Notes: generated by a model not told the origin, from the letters alone. 64,000 bases of DNA from Eubacteriales bacterium (GCA_030536515.1 JAUNPV010000002.1:124001-188000), one strand, 5' to 3'. Positions 19,022 through 26,821 are shown, numbered from the stretch's first letter. Made by a program: numbers and translations.

Positions 19022-19134
19022 AAGGTCCGAGTGTCGAGATTCGGTACATTATGGTGTCGTCCCCGTCCAGCCGGGGCCGAGCAAGGCTCCACCGGAGCCT
19101 TGCATTTGACTGTTCGAATCTCTCATCCGGACCA
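19022..19134. other. Orphan tRNA-3'-end-like inverted structure
   Basis: Non-coding. GGTCCG (19024) pairs with CGGACC (19128-19133) and GAGATTCG (19036-19043) with CGAATCTC (19115-19122), enclosing two hairpins: CCCCG/CGGGG (19061-19076) and GCAAGGCTCC/GGAGCCTTGC (19081-19103). The right arm, TTCGAATCTC...CCGGACCA, looks like the T-loop and acceptor end of a tRNA, but its 5' T-stem (GACTG) no longer pairs with CTCTC, so it is not a functional tRNA. The left arm matches the complement of the tRNA-Pro 3' end at 26893-26912 in 18 of 20 positions. Confidence 0.55.
19024..19043. repeat. Left partial copy of tRNA-Pro 3' end (possible att scar)
   Basis: GGTCCGAGTGTCGAGATTCG, same orientation as GGTCGGAGTGTCGGGATTCG at 26893-26912, 18 of 20 identical. 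With the intact tRNA-Pro on the far side, this is the arrangement left by an element integrated into the 3' end of a tRNA gene, 7.9 kb apart. The nearby recombinase is a serine enzyme of a type not known to prefer tRNA genes, so the scar may predate it. Confidence 0.5.
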
Positions 19135-19180
19135 TAAAAAACAGAGGGAACGTAAATCGTTCCCTCTGTTTTTATGGTCC
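19129..19180. terminator. Long palindrome / bidirectional terminator
   Basis: GGACCATAAAAA(A)CAGAGGGAACG pairs with its complement around a 5-nt loop (TAAAT): about 23 bp of stem with one bulged A, and T-runs on both strands. It directly follows the tRNA-like 3' end. Confidence 0.75.
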
Positions 19181-19263
19181 GAGTGTAATTATAGAACTTT
19201 AGAAAAAACAACGGTTTATAGGCGATCAGCAATCAGTCTTTCCATACGCACAAGCCATAAAAC

Positions 19264-19301
19264 GGAGATGCCACCTATTGGGGTCAATGGGTGGCATCTC
19301 C
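19264..19301 (+). terminator. Hairpin, probable terminator
   Basis: GGAGATGCCACC (19264-19275) pairs with GGTGGCATCTCC (19290-19301), followed by TCTTTTATAG. No gene precedes it closely. Confidence 0.6.
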
Positions 19302-19322
19302 TCTTTTATAGCTCTTTGGATA

Positions 19323-19345
19323 CTTCGAGACAGTTTGTCCCGAAG
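19323..19345. repeat. Element palindrome copy 1
   Basis: CTTCGAGACA-GTT-TGTCCCGAAG; first of four copies within the integrated element. Confidence 0.8.
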
Positions 19346-19376
19346 TCCCGCTGCGTTTCCACATGGCTCTGGTGGT

Positions 19377-19554
19377 ATATCCCCCGTCGCCGCTTATACT
19401 TCGGCACAGCCGGGAGTTGGCCGTCAAGGGGGCGTCAGCACCGCCGTTTTACGGCGGCTTGCCCTTGACGGACGGCCCCGGCTGTGCTATTTCCCGGCGG
19501 CGCGACGGGGATATGTCCTCCAGAGTCGCCCCCTTTCCCATGATTGGGAAAGGG
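19377..19554 (+). other. Giant nested hairpin region in a gene-free stretch
   Basis: Four nested stems: ATATCCCC-CGTCGCCG (19377-19392) with its complement near 19495-19514; GCACAGCCGG (19404-19413) with CCGGCTGTGC (19478-19487); CCGTCAAGGG (19421-19430) with CCCTTGACGG (19462-19471); and CCGCCG/CGGCGG (19441-19457). A further hairpin CCCTTTCCCA/TGGGAAAGGG follows at 19531-19554. No protein explains it. It lies upstream of the 55-residue gene and could be an RNA element or a conjugative-element origin-type structure. Confidence 0.65.
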
Positions 19555-19599
19555 CGGGGGGATTGGGTTGAACGCCTGCACCAACAACGGAGGATCAAT

Positions 19600-19767
19600 A
19601 TGAACTTTACGAACAGCCCCTACGAGAAGATGATGAAAGAACAGCCTAAAGGCCGCAAGAACACCGCTTTGCCCAAAGCCCCTATCGGAACCCCTTGCAA
19701 GGAATGTCCTTACTGGCGGGGAATTGCCTGCATCTTCTGCTTTAAGGAGCATTTGAAAAAGCGTTGA
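19600..19767 (+). CDS. Small four-cysteine element protein
   Basis: A 55-residue protein with two CxxC pairs (CKEC...CIFC) that could bind a metal, and a basic N-terminal half. The start ATG 19600 has CGGAGG at the right distance; the longer open frame upstream runs through the nested hairpin and is not coding. Small proteins with this pattern are carried by Clostridia integrative elements; the function is unknown. Confidence 0.7.
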   Translation: MNFTNSPYEKMMKEQPKGRKNTALPKAPIGTPCKECPYWRGIACIFCFKEHLKKR

Positions 19768-19901
19768 GGTGTGGAAAATTAGTCCACAAAAACGCCCTGT
19801 TTTCAAGGGTTTCCAGCCTTGGTTTATGAGGGGGTAATACGATTACATACCTCTTGCTGTTTTCGAAAAATACTTTCAACATTTCAGACTTTAAGCATTG
19901 T

Positions 19902-19936
19902 CCGGGGAGCCGTCAAAAACGGCTCCCCGGCTTTTC
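19902..19936 (+). terminator. Terminator after the small element gene
   Basis: CCGGGGAGCCGT-caaaa-ACGGCTCCCCGG followed by CTTTTCC. The remainder of the gene-free stretch 19937-20171 is a run of small hairpins (GGAGC/GCTCC, GGCGC/GCGCC, GGGGAG/CTCCCC, GCGAGTGT/ACACTCGC) plus palindrome copy 2. Confidence 0.75.
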
Positions 19937-20007
19937 CTGTTTCCTCTCAAAATTAAGACTTGGAGCGATAGCTCCGGGCCGCAGACAAAAGGCGCAACGC
20001 GCCGCCA

Positions 20008-20030
20008 CTTCGGGACACTTTGTCCCGAAG
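20008..20030. repeat. Element palindrome copy 2
   Basis: CTTCGGGACA-CTT-TGTCCCGAAG, perfect arms, in the structured gap before the XRE gene. Confidence 0.85.
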
Positions 20031-20171
20031 TCTGCCGGGTTTGGGGAGGCTCCCCAACAAGCATTTTTGCGGGCCCCCTCGGGACGCAAAAATAGCGAGT
20101 GTCTATACACTCGCCCTGCTTGCCGTTCCGTGCAACCCCCAAAACGGTACAAAAAAACGGAGTCCGCGTTT

Positions 20172-20537
20172 TCACACTTCCTCCGTTTCCTTGGCGTCTT
20201 TGATTGCCCGGATTATAGTTTCCACCAGTCGCAAGTCCTTTTCGTCCATAGAACTGAGCATCACATCAATGCGGCTTTTGCACCCGTTGGCGGCTCCCTT
20301 TTCTGGATAAAAGAACTGATCCACCGATATATCGAACATTGTCACCATCTGATAAAAGGTGTTCAAGCTCGGATGCTGACCGTCATTTTCGTTATACATG
20401 ACGGTGCGGGGATCGCGGTCAATGATAAAGGCCAGTTGTTCCTGTGTCATCCCGCTGGCTTCACGCGCCCGCTTGATAGCGAACCCTATATCATGGAAAT
20501 CAAATTTGCGCTCATCGCGTTCAAATTGCATAGACAT
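20172..20537 (-). CDS. XRE-family regulator of the integrated element
   Basis: A 121-residue regulator. The helix-turn-helix is IGFAIKRAREASGMTQEQLAFIIDRDPRTVMYNE, followed by SLNTFYQMVTMFDISVDQFF, and a C-terminal helical region (MDEKDLRLVETIIRAIKDA) probably used in oligomerisation. ATG 20537 or the in-frame ATG at 20531 may be the start. It is divergent from the response-regulator gene at 20749; palindromes in the intergenic region (AATGTAA-TT-TTACATT at 20543-20558) are likely operators. Such regulators usually control excision or cargo genes of the element. Confidence 0.85.
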   Translation of the reverse strand: MSMQFERDERKFDFHDIGFAIKRAREASGMTQEQLAFIIDRDPRTVMYNENDGQHPSLNTFYQMVTMFDISVDQFFYPEKGAANGCKSRIDVMLSSMDEKDLRLVETIIRAIKDAKETEEV

Positions 20538-20542
20538 CACCC

Positions 20543-20597
20543 AATGTAATTTTACATTTCAGGTGTTAGTATTTGAACGATTTACAATTTCATGTAA
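20543..20597. promoter_or_regulatory. Probable operators of the element XRE regulator
   Basis: AATGTAA-TT-TTACATT (20543-20558) is a 7-bp inverted repeat abutting the XRE start; TTACA-N6-TGTAA lies at 20582-20597. Both share the TGTAA/TTACA half-site. Confidence 0.55.
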
Positions 20598-20695
20598 TTG
20601 AATATTTAATTTCGCGTTGCGTGCTTGCTTATTTTATGCCTTTGAAATACAATGGAGGCAAGGCGTGCATAGCACGATGCAATATCTATAAACGA

Positions 20696-20728
20696 TTTCA
20701 TACACGCTCCACATTGCCGTGGTAGAAT
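20696..20728 (+). promoter_or_regulatory. Box and promoter of system 2 regulator gene
   Basis: TTTCATACACGCTCCACAT (20696-20714), then eight bases, then -10 TAGAAT (20723-20728). The identical layout recurs at 22596-22628. Inside the box CATACA and CACATT form an 11-bp-spaced direct repeat that covers the -35 position. Confidence 0.7.
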
Positions 20729-20748
20729 TAAAATCAGGAGGTTCTTAT

Positions 20749-21414
20749 ATGGCTACATTACTTATTGTTGAGGATGATAAACAGACAAATGAAGCGATCT
20801 GCGAATACTTGCAGTCAGCGGGGCATAAAATCGTCCCCGCTTATGATGGCGCGGAGGCGGTACAAATCTTCAATCGGGAGAGTATTGACCTTATTGTACT
20901 GGATATTATGCTCCCCAAAATAACGGGGCTTGCCGTGTTGCACGAAATACGGAAAAAGAGTGCTGTCCCTGTACTTATGCTCACAGCTATTGAAGATGAA
21001 TATACCCAAGTGACGAGCTTTGATGAACAGGCAGACGACTATATCACAAAACCGTTTTCAATGGTTTTGGTAGGCAGGCGCATTACCGCCCTCTTACGCA
21101 GAAGCGGAAAGAATGTCGTTTCCGATGTAATGACCTTTGGCGATGTGGTCGTTGATTTCTCCGGCTACACAGCAAAGGACGCAAATGGAAAAATTGACAT
21201 TACGCCCAAAGAAATTGATTTGCTCAAATTGCTTGTGGAGCATAAAGGGTTGGTGCTTACCCGTTCGCAAATACTTGATGATTTATGGGGCATTGATAAT
21301 CCGATTATTGACAGAACGATTGACACATACATCAAAAACCTACGCAAGAAATTGCGGCTTGACTGCATTGTAACTGTCAAGGGAATTGGCTACAAATATG
21401 AGGTGGTCAAATGA
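20749..21414 (+). CDS. OmpR-family response regulator (system 2)
   Basis: A 221-residue regulator: receiver with LLIVEDD, phosphoacceptor in IVLDIMLPK, LMLTAIEDE and YITKPFS; winged helix with ITPKEIDLLKLLVEHKGLVLTRSQILDDLWG and RTIDTYIKNLRKKL. It has CAGGAGG seven bases before ATG 20749. It overlaps the kinase by ATGA. Its composition is AT-rich compared with the host's system 1. From shared promoter boxes it probably activates its own operon and the secreted protein at 22676. Confidence 0.93.
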   Translation: MATLLIVEDDKQTNEAICEYLQSAGHKIVPAYDGAEAVQIFNRESIDLIVLDIMLPKITGLAVLHEIRKKSAVPVLMLTAIEDEYTQVTSFDEQADDYITKPFSMVLVGRRITALLRRSGKNVVSDVMTFGDVVVDFSGYTAKDANGKIDITPKEIDLLKLLVEHKGLVLTRSQILDDLWGIDNPIIDRTIDTYIKNLRKKLRLDCIVTVKGIGYKYEVVK

Positions 21415-22538
21415 AGAAACTAAAACTCTTTCCACGAACTTTTATTACTACGCTTGCATTTATGGCGCTGATTATTTTATTGGCAAATGCTATCATCCTT
21501 TTTTTGGCGCCTATTACAAAAGAGCTGCCCACAGAGAACGCGGATATAGCTCTTGAATACTACGCTGAAAGCCCATTTTCGTATGAAATCAACCAAGATA
21601 CTGTAAAGGCAATTCAAAGGGCGTTACCATTTTCTGTTTCGATATGTATTTTAGCTGCGCTGCTGTTCTCTTACATTTATTCAAAGCAGATTACAAAGCC
21701 GATTAAGAGCATTGCAAGAGAAACAACGAAGATGTCAGCGCTTGACCGAACCGCAAGCTGTTCCACACAAACAAGTGATGAAATTGGACTGTTGGCAGAT
21801 AACATAAATACGCTATATCATAATTTGTTGACAATTATTGAGGAACTTGAACACGAAAAAAATCTTGTGCAACAGGCAGAACAGCAAAAAATAGATTTTC
21901 TGCGGATGGCTTCACACGAACTGAAAACTCCGGTTACTGCGTTAAGCGCTATATTAGAAAACATGACATTAGGGATAGGCAAATACAATAATCACGATAT
22001 ATACTTGCCTAAATGCAAGGAACTAACAGACCAGTTGTGCGGTATGATTCAAGACATTCTTGACACTTCTAAATTGAGTAAATATGCAACAACAGAAGAA
22101 GTACAGGAAATAGATATTTCGGATTTTCTAAAAGAAATATGCGAACCATACGCAATGATTGCCAATGCCAAAGGCGTCCAGTTTTCCTTTACGACGAGTG
22201 AAAACCTGTTGGCTAATGTACCGCCAAAATTGTTTAAGAAAGCCATTTCAAATGTTGTTCTTAATGCCGTCACCTACACCGACGCCGGAAAATCCATATC
22301 CGTCAGAATTAGGGAACGAGCGATTGTGATTGAAAACGAATGTACGCCCATACCACAGGAGCATTTACAACATATTTTCGAGCCATTCTATCGACCGGAT
22401 TATGCGCGCAACCGCGAGGACGGAGGAAATGGTTTAGGCTTGTATATTGTATCGTCTATTTTGACAAATCTAAAACTTGCCTATTCGTTTTTGCCCATGA
22501 AAGAACAGTTAGGCATGAGCTTCACTATAAATTTATGA
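21411..22538 (+). CDS. Sensor histidine kinase (system 2)
   Basis: A 375-residue kinase with two transmembrane helices (about 10-33 and 74-92) around a short (~40-residue) extracytoplasmic loop, a HAMP linker (ITKPIKSIARETTKMS), H-box FLRMASHELKTPVTALSA, N-box NVVLNAVTY, and G-boxes ending in GGNGLGLYIVSSIL. The tiny sensor loop resembles VanS/BceS-like kinases that sense cell-envelope stress through a partner. It is translationally coupled to its regulator. Confidence 0.93.
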   Translation: MKKLKLFPRTFITTLAFMALIILLANAIILFLAPITKELPTENADIALEYYAESPFSYEINQDTVKAIQRALPFSVSICILAALLFSYIYSKQITKPIKSIARETTKMSALDRTASCSTQTSDEIGLLADNINTLYHNLLTIIEELEHEKNLVQQAEQQKIDFLRMASHELKTPVTALSAILENMTLGIGKYNNHDIYLPKCKELTDQLCGMIQDILDTSKLSKYATTEEVQEIDISDFLKEICEPYAMIANAKGVQFSFTTSENLLANVPPKLFKKAISNVVLNAVTYTDAGKSISVRIRERAIVIENECTPIPQEHLQHIFEPFYRPDYARNREDGGNGLGLYIVSSILTNLKLAYSFLPMKEQLGMSFTINL

Positions 22539-22544
22539 TACTTC

Positions 22545-22582
22545 CGCTTGAAAAGCTCTCCCAATTTTGGAGGGCTTTTTTC
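22545..22582 (+). terminator. Terminator of system 2 operon
   Basis: GAAAAGCTCTCCC-aattt-TGGAGGGCTTTTTTC, imperfect hairpin ending in six Ts, just after the kinase stop. Confidence 0.7.
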
Positions 22583-22595
22583 AATTCCATATACG

Positions 22596-22628
22596 TTTCA
22601 TACACACTCCACATGGAAAGGGTAATAT
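22596..22628 (+). promoter_or_regulatory. Box and promoter of the secreted protein gene
   Basis: TTTCATACACACTCCACAT (22596-22614), eight bases, then -10 TAATAT (22623-22628). It differs from the system 2 regulator promoter box by one base. Confidence 0.7.
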
Positions 22629-22675
22629 ATGGTTGTATTCCAAGAGGAACATTGTTCTTGAAAGGAGCGATACGC

Positions 22676-23437
22676 ATGAAAAAAATGTTTTTCCTTAAAA
22701 AAAGTAGTGTTGTTCTTGCGGCGTTGGTATTGGTTTTATCCCTTGGTACAGTGGCATATGCGGCAAGCGCAGCAGCCCCCGCAAGCCCCATGCAGCAGCC
22801 TGCTTCCGACAGTAGCACGGAGGGTTTGGCGCTCTCTTACACTGATCCCACAGACGGGAGCGTTGCCTTTAGCACAGACGGAGGCAATAACTGGTTGAGC
22901 AAAGCAGAACTCAATCAGACAAGCCCGGCCGTGGAATGGTGGACGTATGATGGCTTCAAAGCATGGATGGAAACTGAACTCGAAAATCTCAATGCCATTG
23001 CAGGTGATGGTGTTCCCGACTATTACGATGAAGATGGCACGCTGAAAGATTATTCCAAGGAAGATGTGGAAGAAATCGCGGCAACGTATCAAGCAACGCT
23101 TGACGAAATCAAAAATGGCGTTCAAATCTCAAAATCCGTAGATGGTACTGAGGAGATTGCAATGGCATCTTTTGATACCACTTCGGCGCAGACAGGTTCC
23201 AGTCGTGATGATAATGGCAGTAGTGAAGTCACTATGTCCTCTCACGAGGACAGCGCAGCAGAGATGGGTTCCACCTATGGTGTTGTGTTCACAAGCAAAA
23301 ATGGTATGGTCGAAGTCGGCCCGTTTGATACAAAAGCCGAGCTGCTTGAAGCATTAGAAGGTTACTGCAAAGAGCTCATTGCGGATGGCGAAATGACCGA
23401 AGCTGCCGTCGAACAACTGTTGGCACAATACAAGTAA
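22676..23437 (+). CDS. Secreted protein, probable target of system 2
   Basis: A 253-residue exported protein: basic start MKKMFFLKKS, hydrophobic core VVLAALVLVLSLGTVAYA with a likely signal-peptidase site after AYA. The mature region begins with a low-complexity A/P/S stretch, then an acidic alpha-rich domain (WTYDGFKAWMETELENLNAIAGDGV) and an S/E-rich middle, ending in a short conserved-looking helical domain (DTKAELLEALEGYCKELIADGEMT). I do not recognise it. AAAGGAG precedes ATG 22676. Its promoter carries the same box as the system 2 operon. Confidence 0.75.
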   Translation: MKKMFFLKKSSVVLAALVLVLSLGTVAYAASAAAPASPMQQPASDSSTEGLALSYTDPTDGSVAFSTDGGNNWLSKAELNQTSPAVEWWTYDGFKAWMETELENLNAIAGDGVPDYYDEDGTLKDYSKEDVEEIAATYQATLDEIKNGVQISKSVDGTEEIAMASFDTTSAQTGSSRDDNGSSEVTMSSHEDSAAEMGSTYGVVFTSKNGMVEVGPFDTKAELLEALEGYCKELIADGEMTEAAVEQLLAQYK

Positions 23438-23537
23438 AAAGCATCCCAAAGGTTAACGCACACGGCGGTAAAAGGAAACCGCCATACAAATTTATTGCTC
23501 TTGGAATACGAATTATCCGCAGGAAATAGGTGTTGCT

Positions 23538-23729
23538 ATGGAAAATAACGAAGCATGGCTCTTATGCCCCACCTGCGGCAGCAAAACGCGGGTGAAGATA
23601 CGACACGATACGGTGCTTGAAAACTTCCCGCTATTCTGTCCGAAGTGTAAGCGAGAAACACTTATCAGAGTAAAACAACTGAATATGTCAGTTATCAAAG
23701 AGCCAGACGCACAGACGCAGAGCCGATAA
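23538..23729 (+). CDS. Cysteine-rich KTR-type small protein
   Basis: A 63-residue zinc-ribbon-like protein: CPTCGSKTRVKIRHDT and FCPKCKRET give two CxxC knuckles, with the KTR signature between. Proteins of this family are common cargo beside recombinases in Firmicute integrative elements, often near antibiotic-resistance genes; the role is unknown. The stop codon lies in the 5' arm of its terminator hairpin. Confidence 0.85.
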   Translation: MENNEAWLLCPTCGSKTRVKIRHDTVLENFPLFCPKCKRETLIRVKQLNMSVIKEPDAQTQSR

Positions 23730-23768
23730 CCCGCAACCCATGAGCGCGGATTATCGGCTCTCTCTTTT
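23719..23768 (+). terminator. Terminator of the KTR gene; gene-free stretch follows
   Basis: AGAGCCGATAA (23719-23729) pairs with TTATCGGCTCT (23751-23761), followed by CTCTTTTAC. From here to 24186 no gene is visible; the stretch holds hairpins such as CACGGCGGC/GCCGCCGTG (about 23873-23905) and palindrome copy 3. Confidence 0.75.
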
Positions 23769-24078
23769 ACGCTGACACACCGACAAAACCGTTGTAAAAC
23801 GGCAAGGTAGTGTTGAAGCAAACGGCGGTTTTGAGAAATCAAGGCCACCGTTTGTTATATCGACGGATAAGCGCACGGCGGCATATAGGAGGGTGCCGCC
23901 GTGTTTGTCTTATCCTTTCAAAGTTCTCATGATCTTCACCAGCTAAAAAAAGCGTAGCTCCCCCTCCGGGATCGTCTGGCTATGAACATGAAATTAGTCA
24001 GTACATCAAATGCAACTATTTTTCGTGCGTTCGCATAGCGTCATGCTGTGCGGGCGCTTTTCTTTTATCCGCTGCCAG

Positions 24079-24101
24079 CTTCGAGACACTTTGTCCCGAG
24101 G
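24079..24101. repeat. Element palindrome copy 3
   Basis: CTTCGAGACA-CTT-TGTCCCGAGG, slightly degenerate, 86 bp before the sigma-like gene. Confidence 0.75.
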
Positions 24102-24186
24102 TTGGCAGGGGCGGCCCAGGCTGTCGATCCCCGCCGCCCCTCCGTCCAGATCGCCACTTACCAAAATCTGAACGGAGGAAAATATA

Positions 24187-24609
24187 ATGACTACCATCAA
24201 TTTGAAAGACTATTACCCTTGGTACTTAACCAACGAATATATCGAGGTTCCCGATGAAGTGGCCGCCGAGCTCCGGGCTGGCAAACTGGCCGAGGCCGCT
24301 CACGCCGAGCGCGTCCGCTACAACAAGGCGTACTATTCCCTCGACTGCGATGACGGGATCGAATACTCTGCCTGTGTGCATGAGCCGTCCCCGCAGGAGC
24401 TGCTGGAGCGCATGGATCGTTTCTGCCACCTTTGGAACGCCCTCAACTCCTTGCCGGAGATCCAGGGCCGCCGGGTGGATGCTCACCTCATTCTTGGCAA
24501 GAGCTACAGGGAGATTGCTCGGGACGAGGGCGTGGACAAGGCGGCTGTCCGCCGCTCTGTTCTCTGCGGCATCGAGCACATGAAAAAATATCTGAAAGAA
24601 AATCTGTAA
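24187..24609 (+). CDS. Sigma-70-like factor of integrative elements
   Basis: A 140-residue protein with a C-terminal region-4-like helix-turn-helix (ALNSLPEIQGRRVDAHLILGKSYREIARDEGVDKAAVRRSV). The N-terminal part (YYPWYLTNEYIEVPDEVAAEL) is typical of the sigma-like ORFs carried by Tn916/Tn5397-related elements. CGGAGG precedes the ATG. It probably controls element gene expression; it has no region 2, so it may work as a DNA-binding accessory rather than a full sigma factor. Confidence 0.8.
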   Translation: MTTINLKDYYPWYLTNEYIEVPDEVAAELRAGKLAEAAHAERVRYNKAYYSLDCDDGIEYSACVHEPSPQELLERMDRFCHLWNALNSLPEIQGRRVDAHLILGKSYREIARDEGVDKAAVRRSVLCGIEHMKKYLKENL

Positions 24610-24726
24610 CCAGCATCCCCATCTCCGCCTTTTATCTGGTGGTATATGAGGGATCATACTTCGAGAAACGGGGCTCCGCAAAATTTTTGATTTTGTGGGG
24701 AGATGAGGCACAGCGGAGCGGACGAA

Positions 24727-24749
24727 CTTCGGGACACTTTGTCCCGAAG
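24727..24749. repeat. Element palindrome copy 4
   Basis: CTTCGGGACA-CTT-TGTCCCGAAG, identical to copy 2, in the 287-bp gap before tnpW. The same gap also holds GGCGGCGCTTCGGCGCCGCC (24801-24820). Confidence 0.85.
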
Positions 24750-24896
24750 TAAGTGAGCGAAGTTTGTGCCGACGAGTCCCGAGGTGAGGCAAGGCCAGAG
24801 GGCGGCGCTTCGGCGCCGCCTTTTGGCGTTTCCCCACAGGGACAAGTGGGAGGCGATAGAAGTATATTCACCTAATAAATTGCGGAAGGAGGTACT

Positions 24897-25118
24897 ATGC
24901 CCGGGAGGATCACAGAACAATACACCTATCAAATCGGGAATATCAGCTTTATCGTTTCCCCGGTCTATCCAGAGAACCCGTCGGGCGAAACGGTGTCGGA
25001 CATCCTGCTAAAGCTCATGTGCGCGGAGGCCGAGGGCATCCTTTACAGAGACAGCGGGCAGAGGTATCATATAAGTGGAAATACTGATTGCCTGACCGCC
25101 GGAAGGAGGTCAAATTGA
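24897..25118 (+). CDS. tnpW: Transposon-encoded TnpW-like protein
   Basis: A 73-residue protein whose N-terminal half, ITEQYTYQIGNISFIVSPVY and SDILLKLM, matches the TnpW family of Tn4451-like mobilisable transposons. Its function is unknown. GGAAGGAGG stands before ATG 24897. The stop overlaps the recombinase start as TTGA, so the two are translationally coupled, as expected for an accessory of the recombinase. Confidence 0.8.
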   Translation: MPGRITEQYTYQIGNISFIVSPVYPENPSGETVSDILLKLMCAEAEGILYRDSGQRYHISGNTDCLTAGRRSN

Positions 25119-26821
25119 AACAGTCAGGCAAACAATTCACGGATGGCACCGCCGCTCTCTACTGCCGGTTGAGCCGCGACGATAACATGGACAGCGAGTC
25201 CAACAGCATCCAAAATCAGAAGAAAATACTCCAAAAGGCCGCAAAGGAAAAAGGCTACACCGATACCATTTTCTTTGTGGACGATGGCGTGACAGGCACT
25301 ACCATGAAACGCCCCGGCTTTCAGAAAATGCTGACGGCAATCGAGGCCGGGTATATCTCCGCTGTGTTCGTCAAGGACTTATCCCGTCTGGGCCGCAACT
25401 ACATCGAGGTCGGCAGGCTGACAGAGGAGTTCTTTCCGCTCCACGATGTTCGGCTGGTGGCCGTTTCAGACGGCGTGGACAGCGATGAGGGCGACAACGA
25501 ATTTACCCCGTTCAAAAATATCATGAACGAGTATTACGCCAAGGACATCTCGAAAAAGCGTAAGATCGTGAATAAGCTCAAGGGTAATTCTGGAGTCCCG
25601 CTGTCCCAGCCGCCATACGGCTACATCAAAAAACCGGACGATCCCCGCTTTTGGGTGGTGGAGCCCGAGGCCGCCGGGGTGGTACGGCGCATCTACCAAA
25701 TGGCCGTGGACGGGTTTGGTTTAGCTGAGACTGCCGCCGTTCTGGAGGCGGATGGTATCGTCAATCCCACCTACTACTGGCGGGCCAGAGGCGTCAACCG
25801 TTCCGGGTTAAAAAGCACCGTGGAGCCCACAAAGTGGGGCCACACCACCATCAAAAAGATACTCACCTTGCAGGAATACTGCGGCGATATTATCAACTTC
25901 AAAAGCTACTCCAAATCCTACAAGATGAAAAAGCGAATTGAAAATCCCGAGGAAAACCGCGCTATCTTCCTCAATGTGCATGAGGCTATCATAGACCGGG
26001 CTACTTGGGAAAAGGTGCAGAAGCTGAAAAGCGGCACACGGCGTAAGCGCCCCACCGTTACCCAGGAACCCAGCGTGTTTTCCGGCCTGCTGAAATGCCC
26101 GGAGTGCGGCGGAAACCTCAATTTTCATTTTAACCAGGGCAACCACGACATCAAGTTTTTTAGCTGTAACAACCACAACTCCGGGCTTCGCAAGTGTTCT
26201 CAAACCCACTACATACGACTGGAGTTTCTGGAGCAGGTAGTGCTGGGTGAAATTCGCCGCTTGACCTGCTTTGCCAACGAGTACGAGGATGACTTTGTCA
26301 AGGCCGTTATGGGCCACTCGGCAAAGGTGGCGCAGACTGACCGGGCGAAAAAACAGCGTGAGCTGGATGCGCTGGTGGCGCGGGACAAGGAATTGGACGG
26401 GCTGTTCGAGCGGCTCTATGAGGATAATGTGGCCGGGAAAATCAACGATGAACGGTTCGCCCGGATGTCCAAACGGTACGAGGAGGAGCAGGGCGAGAAC
26501 GCAAAGAAAATCAAAGCTCTGCGGCTGGAACTGAAAAAGTCCGACGGCAGGCAGATGGACACCGATGCGTTTTTGGCAACCGTCCGCCGCTATACAGACG
26601 CCCAGGAACTGACCCGGCGCATGGTGGCGGAGCTCATCGACCATATTGAGGTGTATCACGCTGAAAAGGTCAACGGGGTCAAGCAACAGCGGATCGTGAT
26701 TTACTATAACTGCATCGGCCAGTTTGCCGTCCCGGATCGCCGTAAGATACCCGAGGTGGATGTCCTGCTGAAAACGAGAAAGGGAGTAGCCGTCAGCTAC
26801 TCCCCGGAACGAATTGCGTAA
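25115..26821 (+). CDS. Large serine recombinase, TnpX/TndX type
   Basis: A 568-residue site-specific recombinase. The resolvase domain starts ALYCRLSRDD with the catalytic serine in SESNSIQNQ, the arginine pair in VKDLSRLGRNYIEVG, then a Recombinase domain (YGYIKKPDDPRFWVVEPEAAGVVRRIYQM) and a zinc-ribbon (CPECGGNLNFHF...C...C), followed by a long coiled coil (about residues 400-490). TTG 25115 is chosen as start because AGGAGG lies six bases upstream; the alternative TTG at 25088 has none. Relatives excise circular intermediates and insert at GA-containing targets. It looks intact. Confidence 0.92.
   Translation: MKQSGKQFTDGTAALYCRLSRDDNMDSESNSIQNQKKILQKAAKEKGYTDTIFFVDDGVTGTTMKRPGFQKMLTAIEAGYISAVFVKDLSRLGRNYIEVGRLTEEFFPLHDVRLVAVSDGVDSDEGDNEFTPFKNIMNEYYAKDISKKRKIVNKLKGNSGVPLSQPPYGYIKKPDDPRFWVVEPEAAGVVRRIYQMAVDGFGLAETAAVLEADGIVNPTYYWRARGVNRSGLKSTVEPTKWGHTTIKKILTLQEYCGDIINFKSYSKSYKMKKRIENPEENRAIFLNVHEAIIDRATWEKVQKLKSGTRRKRPTVTQEPSVFSGLLKCPECGGNLNFHFNQGNHDIKFFSCNNHNSGLRKCSQTHYIRLEFLEQVVLGEIRRLTCFANEYEDDFVKAVMGHSAKVAQTDRAKKQRELDALVARDKELDGLFERLYEDNVAGKINDERFARMSKRYEEEQGENAKKIKALRLELKKSDGRQMDTDAFLATVRRYTDAQELTRRMVAELIDHIEVYHAEKVNGVKQQRIVIYYNCIGQFAVPDRRKIPEVDVLLKTRKGVAVSYSPERIA

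Noticed and set aside
19081-19134. Functional tRNA ending at 19134
   Set aside because: The 3' end looks like a tRNA, but T-stem and acceptor do not pair with upstream sequence and no anticodon arm is present.
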